A model generated the notes under the pieces. The model was not told the DNA's origin. It did not search any database and was given only the letters and a program-made list of their open reading frames with translations. Shown piece after piece: positions 35,996 to 44,683 of a stretch of 64,000 nucleotides of DNA. The DNA is from Winogradskyella sp. GTDB taxonomy: Bacteria; Bacteroidota; Bacteroidia; Flavobacteriales; Flavobacteriaceae. The DNA is taken from positions 200,304 through 264,303 of the forward strand of contig PBLD01000010.1 of NCBI GenBank assembly GCA_002722255.1. Reading direction: 5' to 3'. A program made the position numbers and the translations under genes. How positions within the stretch are numbered: position 1 is the stretch's first letter; every line of letters starts with the position of its first letter.

Positions 35996-37525
35996 TTAGT
36001 GCTTAAAATGACGTGTTCCTGTAAAGACCATAGCAACATTATTTTCATTACAATAATTGATGCTTAATTCGTCTTTTATAGAGCCACCAGGTTGAATCAC
36101 AGCACTAATACCAGCATTGTCTGCAATCTCTACACAATCAGGAAAAGGGAAAAACGCATCACTTGCCATAACAGCTCCTTCTAAATCAAAATTGAAAGAT
36201 TTTGCTTTATGAATAGCTTGATTTAAAGCATCAACACGACTTGTTTGCCCAGTTCCGCTTGCTAAAAGTTGTTTGTTTTTAGCAAGAACAATGGTGTTAG
36301 ATTTGGTATGCTTACAAAGCTTTGAAGCAAAAATTAAATCTTCTTTTTCAGCATCAGTAGGTGCTTTTGTTGTAGCTGTTTTTAAGTCTTCTAAACCATC
36401 AGTTTTGTTGTCTTTATCTTGAACTAAAACACCATTTAAACAAGTTCTTACTGTTTTTTCAGATAGTTCAACATCATTTAAGATTAAAAGAATTCTGTTT
36501 TTCTTTCCTTTTAAAATCTCTAAAGCATCATCACTAAATGAAGGTGCAATAACAACCTCACAAAATAACTTGTGAATTTCTTCTGCAGTTGCTTTATCAA
36601 TCTCTGTATTTGAAATTAAAATACCACCAAAAGCAGAAACAGGATCTCCAGCTAATGCATCTACATACGCTTGGTGAATGGTGTCTCTTTGTGCAAAACC
36701 ACAAGCATTATTATGTTTTAAAATAGCAAAAGTTGGGTCTTCACCTTTAAATTCTAAAATAAGATTTACAGCAGCATCAACATCTAGAAGGTTGTTGTAG
36801 CTTAGTTCTTTACCATGAAGTTTAGTAAACATGGCATCAAAATCACCAAAGAAAAATCCTTTTTGGTGAGGGTTTTCGCCATAACGCAATACTTTTCCTT
36901 TTGTCTCACTAATCTTTAAAACGGTTTCCTCTTCATCTTTATTGAAATAGTTAAAAATAGCAGAATCGTAGTGAGAAGATACATTAAAAGCCTTTGTAGC
37001 AAAACGCTTACGGTCTTCTTCAGAAGTTTCTCCATTTTTAGATTCAAGTAATTCTAAAAATTCAGCATAATCATCTACAGAAGACACACAGGTAACATCT
37101 GCATAGTTTTTAGCAGCAGCTCTAATAAGTGAAATGCCTCCAATATCAATTTTTTCTATAATATCTTGATTGCTAGCACCAGATGCTACCGTTTTCTCAA
37201 AAGGATATAAGTCAACGATAACCAAATCTATTTGCGGAATTTCAAACTCAGCAAGCTCTGCTACGTCACCTTCGTGATTTTGACGATTTAAAATACCACC
37301 AAAAACTTTTGGATGTAAAGTTTTAACTCTTCCACCTAAGATTGATGGGTAAGATGTAACGTCTTCTACAGGTACGACATTAATGCCTAAATCTTTAATA
37401 AATTTTTCTGTTCCACCTGTTGAATAAATAGTAACGTTAAGGTCGTTTAATTTTTTTACGATTGGTTCTAATCCGTCTTTACTAAATACCGAAATTAGCG
37501 CTGAGGATATGGTTTTGTTGCTCAT
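35996..37525 (-). CDS. purH: Bifunctional AICAR formyltransferase/IMP cyclohydrolase
   Basis: The 509-aa protein catalyses the last two steps of de novo IMP synthesis. The N-terminal MGS-like cyclohydrolase domain shows STGGTEKFIKDLGINVVPVEDVTSYPSILGGRVKTLHP; the transformylase domain shows LRYGENPHQKG, ILKHNNACGFA (catalytic Lys-His), DPVSAFGG and GQTSRVDALNQA, ending in AVIQPGGSIKDE and FTGTRHFKH. All motifs are intact. Its position ahead of mreB is common in flavobacteria as far as I recall. Confidence 0.98.
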   Translation of the reverse strand: MSNKTISSALISVFSKDGLEPIVKKLNDLNVTIYSTGGTEKFIKDLGINVVPVEDVTSYPSILGGRVKTLHPKVFGGILNRQNHEGDVAELAEFEIPQIDLVIVDLYPFEKTVASGASNQDIIEKIDIGGISLIRAAAKNYADVTCVSSVDDYAEFLELLESKNGETSEEDRKRFATKAFNVSSHYDSAIFNYFNKDEEETVLKISETKGKVLRYGENPHQKGFFFGDFDAMFTKLHGKELSYNNLLDVDAAVNLILEFKGEDPTFAILKHNNACGFAQRDTIHQAYVDALAGDPVSAFGGILISNTEIDKATAEEIHKLFCEVVIAPSFSDDALEILKGKKNRILLILNDVELSEKTVRTCLNGVLVQDKDNKTDGLEDLKTATTKAPTDAEKEDLIFASKLCKHTKSNTIVLAKNKQLLASGTGQTSRVDALNQAIHKAKSFNFDLEGAVMASDAFFPFPDCVEIADNAGISAVIQPGGSIKDELSINYCNENNVAMVFTGTRHFKH

Positions 37526-37551
37526 AATGTTGTGTTGTGATTTTGATGCTG

Positions 37552-37559
37552 CAAAAATA
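37552..37559 (-). promoter_or_regulatory. -7 element of purH
   Basis: On the minus strand this reads TATTTTTG, an exact TAnnTTTG match, 26 bases before the purH start. Confidence 0.5.
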
Positions 37560-37668
37560 AAATAAACAATAGTATAATCTTAGGGCTTATATTAGTTTCT
37601 TTAAGTTTTTTGTAACAATAAATTGTTGAAAACGTCCTATCTTTAAATTGTTTTAAAACAACCAACAC

Positions 37669-38922
37669 ATGCTTGTCTATTTAAGAGTATTCAAAGAGAG
37701 CTTTTCGTTTGCGCTAAATGCCCTTAGGAATAATAAGTTACGTACCTTTTTATCACTTTTAGGGGTTACGGTTGGTATCTTTTCAATTATTGCAGTTTTG
37801 GCGGCTGTAGATTCTTTAGATAGGAATATTAAAGAAAATCTATCAGGATTAGACAAAAACACAATGTACCTTACTAAGTTTTCATTCGGACCAACAGATG
37901 TTCCGAGATGGAAACGCGATAATTTTCCTCAGGTAGACTATGACGATTACGAATTTATAAGACGTAATGTACCAGATATTGAAGAGTCTGCTTATGTGAT
38001 TTTTGGAGGAAGAGAAACCATACGTTATCAAGCAGAAACATTAACTAACATTGAAATTACACCTATTTCGCATGGTATCTATACTATAGATGATTTAAAA
38101 ATTGAAAAAGGTAGGTTTTATTCAGAATTAGAGTCTGATACAGGTTCGTCAGTTATTGTTTTGGGTTCTGAGTTGGCTGAAAATTTATTTGATCAAACTA
38201 ATCCAATAGGTAAAGTAGTTAGGGTCTATGGAAGAAAACTTACAGTCATAGGTGTACTTAAAAAATATGGCTCTGGATTGGGTGATTCACCGGATGTTAA
38301 AGGGTTTGTGCCAGCAAATTTCGTTAGGCAATTTAGAAATGGTGGAGTAGATGGCTTGCCAGGTGCTGTGGTAATAAAGCCAAAAGAAGATGTAGATATT
38401 GGTGCTTTTGAAAGTGTATTAAAGCAAAAGTTTAGAACCTATAGAGGACTTAAAGCAGATGAGGATGACGATTTTTTTATAAATAAATTATCTGGATTGG
38501 TGTCTTTTGTCGATGCAATCATAGGTACACTTAATGTTGTTGGTTGGGTTATTAGTGGATTTTCACTATTAGTGGGAGGCTTTGGTATTGCCAATATTAT
38601 GTTTGTGAGTGTAAAAGAACGTACTAACCTTATTGGAATTCAGAAATCTTTAGGAGCCAAAAATCGTTTTATTCTATTTCAATTTTTGTTTGAAGCTGTA
38701 ATTTTAGCGGTTGTTGGAGGTTTAATAGGTCTACTGCTTGTTTATATAACAGCTTTAATAATGAATGGTGTAGTAGGAGATAGTTTTGAGTTTGTGCTTT
38801 CTTTCGGAAACATGTTCTTAGGTTTTGCACTTTCTACACTTATTGGTTTAATTTCTGGGGTAATACCTGCGTTTTCAGCATCTCGTTTAGATCCTGTTGA
38901 AGCTATTAGAACTGGAATGTAA
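37669..38922 (+). CDS. ABC transporter permease (MacB/FtsX type)
   Basis: The 417-aa protein has the MacB layout: an N-terminal transmembrane helix (NALRNNKLRTFLSLLGVTVGIFSIIAVLA), a periplasmic core domain (about 60-270) and three C-terminal helices with SVKERTNLIGIQKSLGAKNRFILFQFLFEAV and the closing FSASRLDPVEAIRTGM. It needs a separate ATPase, which is not adjacent. It is probably a mechanotransmission-type exporter or lipoprotein/peptide transporter; the substrate is unknown. Confidence 0.92.
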   Translation: MLVYLRVFKESFSFALNALRNNKLRTFLSLLGVTVGIFSIIAVLAAVDSLDRNIKENLSGLDKNTMYLTKFSFGPTDVPRWKRDNFPQVDYDDYEFIRRNVPDIEESAYVIFGGRETIRYQAETLTNIEITPISHGIYTIDDLKIEKGRFYSELESDTGSSVIVLGSELAENLFDQTNPIGKVVRVYGRKLTVIGVLKKYGSGLGDSPDVKGFVPANFVRQFRNGGVDGLPGAVVIKPKEDVDIGAFESVLKQKFRTYRGLKADEDDDFFINKLSGLVSFVDAIIGTLNVVGWVISGFSLLVGGFGIANIMFVSVKERTNLIGIQKSLGAKNRFILFQFLFEAVILAVVGGLIGLLLVYITALIMNGVVGDSFEFVLSFGNMFLGFALSTLIGLISGVIPAFSASRLDPVEAIRTGM

Positions 38923-38929
38923 GATCTTT

Positions 38930-39169
38930 ATGAAGCAACAGTTTTGGAAATACTATTTTTTTGTAATTATAACTTTAATTCTGGTACTATTTAGCTGTTT
39001 CTACTTTTCTGAAGGAATAGTAGGTATAAATAAAACTGTAAACTGGGCTTGGGATTTTACCAACTTTGTTTTTTGGTTAGAACTAATAATTTATTTAACT
39101 GTTATATTTCTGATGGTATATGTACTTACCAAAATCTTGGTTCAAATCATCAATTACTTTACTAAATAA
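38930..39169 (+). CDS. Small two-helix membrane protein, unknown function
   Basis: From the ATG at 38930 (8 bases after the permease stop) the protein is 79 aa: helix 1 about residues 8-27 (YYFFVIITLILVLFSCFYF), a short Trp-containing loop (NKTVNWAWDFTNFVFW), and helix 2 about 48-72. I do not recognise it. It is probably cotranslated with the permease. Its last 8 bases overlap the end of the convergent GAF gene. Confidence 0.6.
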   Translation: MKQQFWKYYFFVIITLILVLFSCFYFSEGIVGINKTVNWAWDFTNFVFWLELIIYLTVIFLMVYVLTKILVQIINYFTK

Positions 39170-39617
39170 TTTTAGCTACTTCTGCACAAACAAACTCTAA
39201 GAAGCGTTCATCAGCTTCTGTAAATGGATCTGGAGTATTAGAATCTATATCTATCTGTCCAATGTTTTCACCATTTACAAAAATTGGAATTACAATTTCA
39301 GCTTTTACTGTAATACTACATGCTATGTAATTATCTTGAGCAGACACATCTGGAACTACAAAGTTTTTGTTACTTACAGCAACTTGTCCGCAAATCCCTT
39401 TTCCGAATGGAATGATGGTATGGTCTGTTGGTTCACCAACATACGGTCCAAGTTTCAACTCGTTTTTATCTCCATTCTTAAAATAGAAACCAACCCAATT
39501 GTAATAGTCTATATTAGCTTCAAGAAGCTCACAAATTTTAAAAAGACGCTCGTCTATAGTAAAGTTCGTGTTTGATACTATTGATTTTATTTCAGGTTTT
39601 AGAGTTTCAAAAGTCAT
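39162..39617 (-). CDS. GAF-domain protein, free methionine-(R)-sulfoxide reductase type
   Basis: The 151-aa single GAF domain matches fRMsr proteins (YebR/MsrC) in order: YYNWVGFYF, LGPYVGEPTDHTIIPFGKGICGQVAVSN, DVSAQDNYIACSITVKAEIVIPI, IGQIDIDSN and FLEFVCAEVA. Two of the three fRMsr cysteines are present (GICG and IACS); the first resolving Cys is missing, replaced within EPTDHT. It would reduce free Met-R-sulfoxide. It is divergent from xrtF. Confidence 0.85.
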   Translation of the reverse strand: MTFETLKPEIKSIVSNTNFTIDERLFKICELLEANIDYYNWVGFYFKNGDKNELKLGPYVGEPTDHTIIPFGKGICGQVAVSNKNFVVPDVSAQDNYIACSITVKAEIVIPIFVNGENIGQIDIDSNTPDPFTEADERFLEFVCAEVAKII

Positions 39618-39633
39618 AATTGCAAATTTTTGG

Positions 39634-39641
39634 CAAAAATA
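39634..39641 (-). promoter_or_regulatory. -7 element of the GAF-domain gene
   Basis: On the minus strand this reads TATTTTTG, an exact TAnnTTTG match, 16 bases before the start at 39617. Confidence 0.45.
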
Positions 39642-39700
39642 TCTAAAAGCATGAACTTATGAATTAGGGTTTTCATAAATTTAACAGCCTGCAACTAATA

Positions 39701-40261
39701 ATGTTTTATTTGAGAGAACTCTTAACAAAATATAAACTCGTTATAAGATTCATATTCACCTTTTTATTGGTGTATGGAGTGCTAACTGTTGGTTATACTA
39801 TGTATTTAAAATTATCAGATGGTTCTAAATACTATCCAGATTATATGACCAATTTGGTTGCTAAACAAACCAACTCTTTAATCAATAGTATAGGTTATGA
39901 TGCTCAAGTTTTGCCGCATCCCAATGAACCTTCTATGAAAGTAATCATTAACGGAAAATTTGTGGCCAGAGTTATAGAGGGTTGTAATGCTGTAAGTATT
40001 ATCATTTTATTCTTGTCGTTTATTGTGGCATTTGCTGGTAAGTTTAAAACGACATTATTTTATTGTTTTGCTGGTAGTATTATTATCTATGCCTTTAATC
40101 TTATTCGCATTGTTATTTTGTCTGTAGGACTGTATCATTATCCATGGAGAAAAGAAGTATTGCATAGTGTTGTTTTTCCTATGTTAATTTACGGTACAGT
40201 ATTTTTACTTTGGATGTTTTGGGTCAATAGATTTTCTAAAAATGTAAAAGCAAATGCCTAA
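39701..40261 (+). CDS. xrtF: Exosortase family protein XrtF
   Basis: The 186-aa multi-pass membrane protein has the exosortase/archaeosortase catalytic triad: Cys95 in VIEGCNAVS, Arg136 in NLIRIVIL and His155 in VLHSVVFP. It is a short, single-domain transpeptidase expected to cleave and reattach C-terminal sorting signals of exported proteins. The next gene is its dedicated partner (8-base overlap). No obvious substrate with a PEP-CTERM-like tail is in the window. Confidence 0.9.
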   Translation: MFYLRELLTKYKLVIRFIFTFLLVYGVLTVGYTMYLKLSDGSKYYPDYMTNLVAKQTNSLINSIGYDAQVLPHPNEPSMKVIINGKFVARVIEGCNAVSIIILFLSFIVAFAGKFKTTLFYCFAGSIIIYAFNLIRIVILSVGLYHYPWRKEVLHSVVFPMLIYGTVFLLWMFWVNRFSKNVKANA

Positions 40262-40682
40262 ACTAACGCGCTACATATTAGCTGGTTTATTGTTACTGGT
40301 ATTGGTTGCAATCAGAGGATATGAAGATTATTTGTTTTACGATCCATATCTTACTTTTTTTGAAAATGATTACCTCTATATAGATAACCCAAGACGCGAA
40401 GTAGCGAAATTAGCGTTTTACACAAGTCTACGATATTTGCTAAATACTTTAGCATCATTGGGAATTTTATACCTTATTTTTAATGATAAAGTAATGATAA
40501 GATTTTCGGTTCTATTGTATGTGATTGCCTATGTGTTATTGCTAATTCCTTTTCTATACTTTGTTATAAATCCAAGGCAAGAGGATTACTATTTATTCTT
40601 CAATATAAGACGATTTTTAATTCAACCAATAGGTTTAATTTTGCTATTACCAGCATTTTACTATTACAAGCTTAATCGTTAA
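40254..40682 (+). CDS. Exosortase F system-associated membrane protein
   Basis: The 142-aa protein has four predicted transmembrane helices; features are IRGYEDYLFYDPYLTFFENDYL near the start and VINPRQEDYYLFFNIRRFLIQPIG near the end. It belongs with the flavobacterial family that always follows xrtF. It probably acts with XrtF, but the role is unknown. It overlaps xrtF by 8 bases. Confidence 0.85.
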   Translation: MPKLTRYILAGLLLLVLVAIRGYEDYLFYDPYLTFFENDYLYIDNPRREVAKLAFYTSLRYLLNTLASLGILYLIFNDKVMIRFSVLLYVIAYVLLLIPFLYFVINPRQEDYYLFFNIRRFLIQPIGLILLLPAFYYYKLNR

Positions 40683-40719
40683 TGATTTTATAAAAGCATT
40701 TCTGTTTGTGTCAATTTTG

Positions 40720-40727
40720 TAACTTTG
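40720..40727 (+). promoter_or_regulatory. -7 element upstream of the HYC_CC_PP gene
   Basis: TAACTTTG is an exact TAnnTTTG match ending 4 bases before the GTG at 40732, which would give a very short or no leader. Confidence 0.4.
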
Positions 40728-40731
40728 CAAT

Positions 40732-41145
40732 GTGAAACTTTCATTTCTAAATAGAACTGTTGCGGTAGTATTATCTTTTTTAGTGCTATTTTCTACGTTT
40801 TCTTTAACTGTAGAAAAGCATTTCTGAGGAGATACATTAGTAGACGTTGCTATTTTTACCAAAGCAAAAAAGTGTGGTATGGAGGTGGCAGATATAGATC
40901 AATCGGAAATGGTCAAAAAGTCTTGTTGTAAAGATGAAACAGAAATCATCAAAGGGCAAGATGAATTAAAGATTACCTCAATAGATGATTTAGCAAGTAT
41001 ACATAAGCAAATACTTATTGCTTATAGCTTTAGTTATATTTACCTATTTGAAAGTTTACCCAAAAAAGCAATACCAAACAGAGATTATTCACCTCCCGAA
41101 ATAGTGAAAGACATACACGTTTTGGACGAGACTTACCTTATTTAG
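40732..41145 (+). pseudogene. HYC_CC_PP family protein, reading frame interrupted by TGA at the HYC Cys
   Basis: A continuous 138-codon frame runs from GTG 40732 to TAG 41143-41145 with one internal TGA at 40825-40827 (codon 32). It encodes a signal-like N terminus (SFLNRTVAVVLSFLVLFSTFS), then VEKHF-stop-G where the family has HYCG, then KKSCCKDE (the CC motif) and DYSPPEIV (the PP motif), ending VLDETYLI. The stop therefore replaces the Cys of HYC. The simplest reading is a Cys-to-stop point mutation or sequencing error, giving a pseudogene; selenocysteine is a remote alternative. The part after the stop (ATG at 40879) has no export signal. It lies directly before an HMA-MauE gene and a TonB receptor, as in copper-handling clusters. 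Confidence 0.75.
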
Positions 41146-41217
41146 ATGATTTAAAATTTTCAAGATTTTGTATTCACTAAGAATACTAATTAAAGATAAT
41201 TTTAAATTAAATAAATC

Positions 41218-41949
41218 ATGACACACACATACGATGTTACAGGAATGACCTGTAACGGTTGCAAAGCTTCTGTAGAAAAGGCTTTATCTGCATTGTCAGA
41301 TGTAGACAACGTTGAGGTAGATCTCAATAGTGGCACTGCAACCATAAAAATGCACAAACATGTTGGAGTAGATGCGCTTCAAAATGCTTTATCTGATAAA
41401 TACACGATTTTAGAAAAAGACAATAAAAATGTTTTTAGTTCAGCTCAAACCGTTAAAGAGGAAAAAAGTGAACTGAAACAGCTGTTTCCATTATTTTTAA
41501 TTCTTGGTTATATTTTAATAGCCTCGACTCTTTTGAACATAAAACCATGGAATATTAATGGTTTCATGCTAGATTTTATGGGTCTATTTTATATTGTTTT
41601 TAGCTTTTTTAAGTTACTAGATCTTAAAGGGTTTCCACAAAGTTTTAGTATGTACGATCCATTGGCAAAGGCCGTTCCTGCATATGGTTGGATATACCCA
41701 TTTATTGAAGTTGTACTAGGCTTAATGTTTCTTATGCGATTTCAAACTAATATTGCTTTGATAGTTACTTTGGTAATTTTAGGTATTACAACTTTTGGCG
41801 TTACTAGAACATTGTTGGATAAAAAATCCATTCAATGTGCTTGTTTAGGAACAGCTCTTAAATTACCAATGACCAAAGCAACCTTTATTGAAAATGCGAT
41901 AATGATAGTTATGGCCATTTTTATGATTATTAAAACTTTTGATGTATGA
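41218..41949 (+). CDS. HMA domain fused to MauE/DoxX-like membrane domain
   Basis: The 243-aa protein has an N-terminal heavy-metal-associated domain with GMTCNGCKASVEKAL (CxxC near residues 12-15), a linker, and four transmembrane helices of MauE/DoxX type (about 90-243) with FPQSFSMYDPLAKAVPAYGWIYPFIEVVLG and a Cys pair in IQCACLGTALKLPMTKATFIEN. It probably passes Cu(I) or another soft metal, or reducing equivalents, across the inner membrane. It overlaps the TonB receptor gene by 4 bases. Confidence 0.88.
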   Translation: MTHTYDVTGMTCNGCKASVEKALSALSDVDNVEVDLNSGTATIKMHKHVGVDALQNALSDKYTILEKDNKNVFSSAQTVKEEKSELKQLFPLFLILGYILIASTLLNIKPWNINGFMLDFMGLFYIVFSFFKLLDLKGFPQSFSMYDPLAKAVPAYGWIYPFIEVVLGLMFLMRFQTNIALIVTLVILGITTFGVTRTLLDKKSIQCACLGTALKLPMTKATFIENAIMIVMAIFMIIKTFDV

Positions 41950-44180
41950 AAAAGTTAATAGTTATAATTTTTATTCTTCCTTTTATAAGTTTTTCACAAG
42001 AACAACTAGAAGGTGTTGTTTTAGAAACAAGCACAGGTAAGCAAATGCCTTTGCCTGGCGCAAATGTATATTGGTTAGGTTCTACTGTTGGTACAATCAC
42101 CAAAGATGATGGGACATTTGCATTACCATATAAATTTTCATTCAGCAAATTAGTAATAAGCTATGTTGGTTTTAAAACCGACACGTTAGAAGTCACTAAA
42201 AATAAATACATTAAGCATGTATTAAAGTCCTCTGAAGAGTTAGATGCTGTTACGGTAACTTCTCGTAAAGTGGCAACGGCAAAGTCTTATTTAAAAGCAA
42301 CAAATACCTTAACTGTAAGCAGTGATGAATTGTTAAAGGCAGCTTGCTGTAATTTGTCCGAGAGTTTTGAAACTAACCCATCTATAGATGTAAATTTTGC
42401 TGATGCGGTTTCAGGAACAAAGCAAATAAAAATGCTAGGACTTACAAGCCCATATATCTTAATTGCTACCGAAAACATTCCGGCTATTCGCGGTGCATCA
42501 CAAGCTTATGGACTGAGTTTTATTCCTGGTACTTGGGTAGAAAGTATTCAGATTACTAAAGGCGCAGGTAGCGTAGTAAATGGTTTTGAGAGCATTGCAG
42601 GCCAAATAAACACAGAGTTAGTTAAACCTAACACTGACGATAGATTGTTTGTAAATGCTTTTGCTGGTCTTAATGGTAGATATGAGCTTAATACACACAT
42701 TAATCAGAAAGTATCTGATAAGTGGAGTACTGGTTTGTATGTTCATGGTAATTTAAGAGATCAAAAATTTGATAATAACGATGACTCTTTTTTAGATGTG
42801 CCTTTAAAGCAACAAATTAATGTGATGAACCGTTGGCAATATACTAATGGCGAAAAAGGATTCGTTAGTTTTATTAACCTAAGATATCTTAATGACAATA
42901 CACAGTCAGGACAGATAAATTTTGATCCAGAAAGAGATAGAGGTACAACCAATTTTTGGGGAAGTGAAATCGATACAGAACGATTTGAAGTAACTACCAA
43001 ACTAGGCTACGTAAATCCTGAAATTCCATATCAGAGTTTAGGTGTGCAGACCGCTTATAGTTATCATAAGCAAGATTCCTATTATGGTTTAAATGACTAT
43101 GATATTACACATAATAGCTTTTACTCTAACTTGGTCTATAATAGCATAATTTCAGATTCGCGTCATAAGATAAAAACAGGTTTAAGTTTTACGTATGACC
43201 ATTATGATGAATTGGTAAATGTTGAGTCATACGAGCGTGTAGAAAATTCATTCGGAGGTTTTTTTGAATACTCATATGATAATCTAGATAAGCTAACTAT
43301 GACAGCAGGTATTAGAGCAGATCAACACAATAGATTAGGCTTTTTTATTACACCGAGACTTCATGTGCGTTACACACCTTGGGAAAAGTCAGCTTTAAGG
43401 TTTTCTGTGGGAAGAGGAAAACGTAGTGCCAATATTTTTGCCGAAAATCAGAATATGTTTGCAAGCTCAAGACAACTAAGTATTCTAAATTCTGGAGGAA
43501 AAATTTATGGTCTAGATCCTGAAATTGCATGGAATTATGGTGTAAGCTACTTACAAGGACTTAATCTCTTTGGAAGAAAAGCTGACGTAACCTTTGATTT
43601 TTATAGAACCAATTTTCAAAATCAGGTTGTGGTAGATTGGGAAAATCCTTTTGAAGTAAATTTTTATAATCTTGAAGGAAATAGCTATGCTAATAGTTTT
43701 CAATTTGAATTTAACTATAACCTTTTTAAAAATTTTGATTTGCGTACTGCTTATAAGTTCTATGATGTCAAAACCGACTATAACACTCGGGAACTAGAAA
43801 AGCCGTTAGTGCCTAAACATCGCGTATTTGCTAATGCTGCTTATGAAACAGATTTGGATGATAATGGTGCACAATGGAAGTTTGATGCAACATATAATTG
43901 GTTAGATTCTCAACGCTTTCCTAGTACAGCATTGAGTGCTATAGAATATCAATTAGATGAATATTCACCAACCGTAGGAACTTTAAACCTTCAGGTAACA
44001 AAGGTCTTTTCACCTAAATTTGAAGTATATTTAGGAGGTGAAAATGTAACTAACGTAAGGCAAAATAATCCAATAGTTAGTGCGGACAATCCGTTTGGTT
44101 CAAATTTTGATACTAACTTTGTATATGGTCCTATATTTGGAAGTATGTACTATGCAGGATTACGATTTAGAATAAAATAA
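41946..44180 (+). CDS. TonB-dependent outer-membrane receptor, metal-cluster type
   Basis: The 744-aa protein has a signal peptide (LIVIIFILPFISFSQ), an N-terminal carboxypeptidase-regulatory-like domain (LEGVVLETSTGKQMPLPGANVYWLG), a plug domain with AACCNLSESFETNPSIDVNF and GVVNGFESIAGQINTEL-like text, and a 22-strand barrel ending GSMYYAGLRFRIK. The CC in the plug is characteristic of the copper-associated receptors that travel with HMA proteins. It probably imports a metal chelate using TonB/ExbBD. Flanking HMA genes on both sides support this. Confidence 0.92.
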   Translation: MKKLIVIIFILPFISFSQEQLEGVVLETSTGKQMPLPGANVYWLGSTVGTITKDDGTFALPYKFSFSKLVISYVGFKTDTLEVTKNKYIKHVLKSSEELDAVTVTSRKVATAKSYLKATNTLTVSSDELLKAACCNLSESFETNPSIDVNFADAVSGTKQIKMLGLTSPYILIATENIPAIRGASQAYGLSFIPGTWVESIQITKGAGSVVNGFESIAGQINTELVKPNTDDRLFVNAFAGLNGRYELNTHINQKVSDKWSTGLYVHGNLRDQKFDNNDDSFLDVPLKQQINVMNRWQYTNGEKGFVSFINLRYLNDNTQSGQINFDPERDRGTTNFWGSEIDTERFEVTTKLGYVNPEIPYQSLGVQTAYSYHKQDSYYGLNDYDITHNSFYSNLVYNSIISDSRHKIKTGLSFTYDHYDELVNVESYERVENSFGGFFEYSYDNLDKLTMTAGIRADQHNRLGFFITPRLHVRYTPWEKSALRFSVGRGKRSANIFAENQNMFASSRQLSILNSGGKIYGLDPEIAWNYGVSYLQGLNLFGRKADVTFDFYRTNFQNQVVVDWENPFEVNFYNLEGNSYANSFQFEFNYNLFKNFDLRTAYKFYDVKTDYNTRELEKPLVPKHRVFANAAYETDLDDNGAQWKFDATYNWLDSQRFPSTALSAIEYQLDEYSPTVGTLNLQVTKVFSPKFEVYLGGENVTNVRQNNPIVSADNPFGSNFDTNFVYGPIFGSMYYAGLRFRIK

Positions 44181-44186
44181 ACTGTA

Positions 44187-44206
44187 ATTCCTGCGAAAGG
44201 AGGAAG
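44187..44206. repeat. Degenerate copy of the CCTGC/GCAGG intergenic palindrome
   Basis: ATTCCTGCGAAAGGAGGAAG resembles the intact element at 15241-15258 but has lost part of the right arm. It lies between the TonB receptor and the HMA chaperone gene. Confidence 0.3.
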
Positions 44207-44270
44207 CCACATTAAAAGAATAAATAATTAGATTTTGAAACAAGTTCAGAATGGCAAAAACAACAATACA

Positions 44271-44648
44271 ATGAAACAAATAACTTTAATTTTAGCATTA
44301 TTAGTAACAACATTAACATTTGCGCAAAATAAGAATGCCAAAGCTTCAATGGAAGTTGATGGAGTTTGTGGTATGTGTAAAGAGCGGATAGAAAAAGCAG
44401 CAATTAGAACAAAAGGTGTAAAATCTGCAGTATGGAATGTAGACACGCATGAGCTTAAATTGATTTATGACGAGCGTAAAACAGATTTAAAAACTATTTC
44501 TAAACATATTGCTGCGGTAGGTCATGATACAAAGGAAATAAAAGCAACAGATGAGGCTTACGATTCTGTTCATCCTTGTTGTAGGTATCGTGATACAGAT
44601 GTTGTTAAAGATCATGATGGAGAAAAGAAAGCAGAAAGCAAAAACTAA
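44271..44648 (+). CDS. Periplasmic HMA-domain metal chaperone
   Basis: From the ATG at 44271 the protein is 125 aa with a signal peptide (QITLILALLVTTLTFAQ). The HMA fold shows MEVDGVCGMCKERIEKAAIRTKGV with the CxxC metal site (GVCGMC), then VWNVDTHELKLIYDERKTDLKTISKHIAAVGHDT. A C-terminal HPCCRYR motif adds a second Cys pair. It probably binds copper in the periplasm and works with the receptor and HMA-MauE protein. A TTG start at 44235 (36 bases upstream) is rejected because it would destroy the signal peptide. Confidence 0.88.
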   Translation: MKQITLILALLVTTLTFAQNKNAKASMEVDGVCGMCKERIEKAAIRTKGVKSAVWNVDTHELKLIYDERKTDLKTISKHIAAVGHDTKEIKATDEAYDSVHPCCRYRDTDVVKDHDGEKKAESKN

Positions 44649-44652
44649 TCTT

Positions 44653-44683
44653 AAAGCCTGAAATTATATTTCAGGCTTTTTTG
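44653..44683 (+). terminator. Terminator of the metal-handling cluster
   Basis: AAAGCCTGAAA pairs perfectly with TTTCAGGCTTT (11 bp, 5-base loop) followed by TTTT and TGTTT. It also covers the end of the convergent DUF6090 gene. Confidence 0.85.

Noticed and set aside
40879..41145. Independent 88-aa protein starting at the ATG after the TGA
   Set aside because: It lacks the signal peptide of the family and is better explained as the downstream part of the interrupted HYC_CC_PP gene.
44235..44270. TTG start for the HMA chaperone
   Set aside because: It would place 12 polar residues before the signal peptide; the ATG at 44271 is clearly the start.
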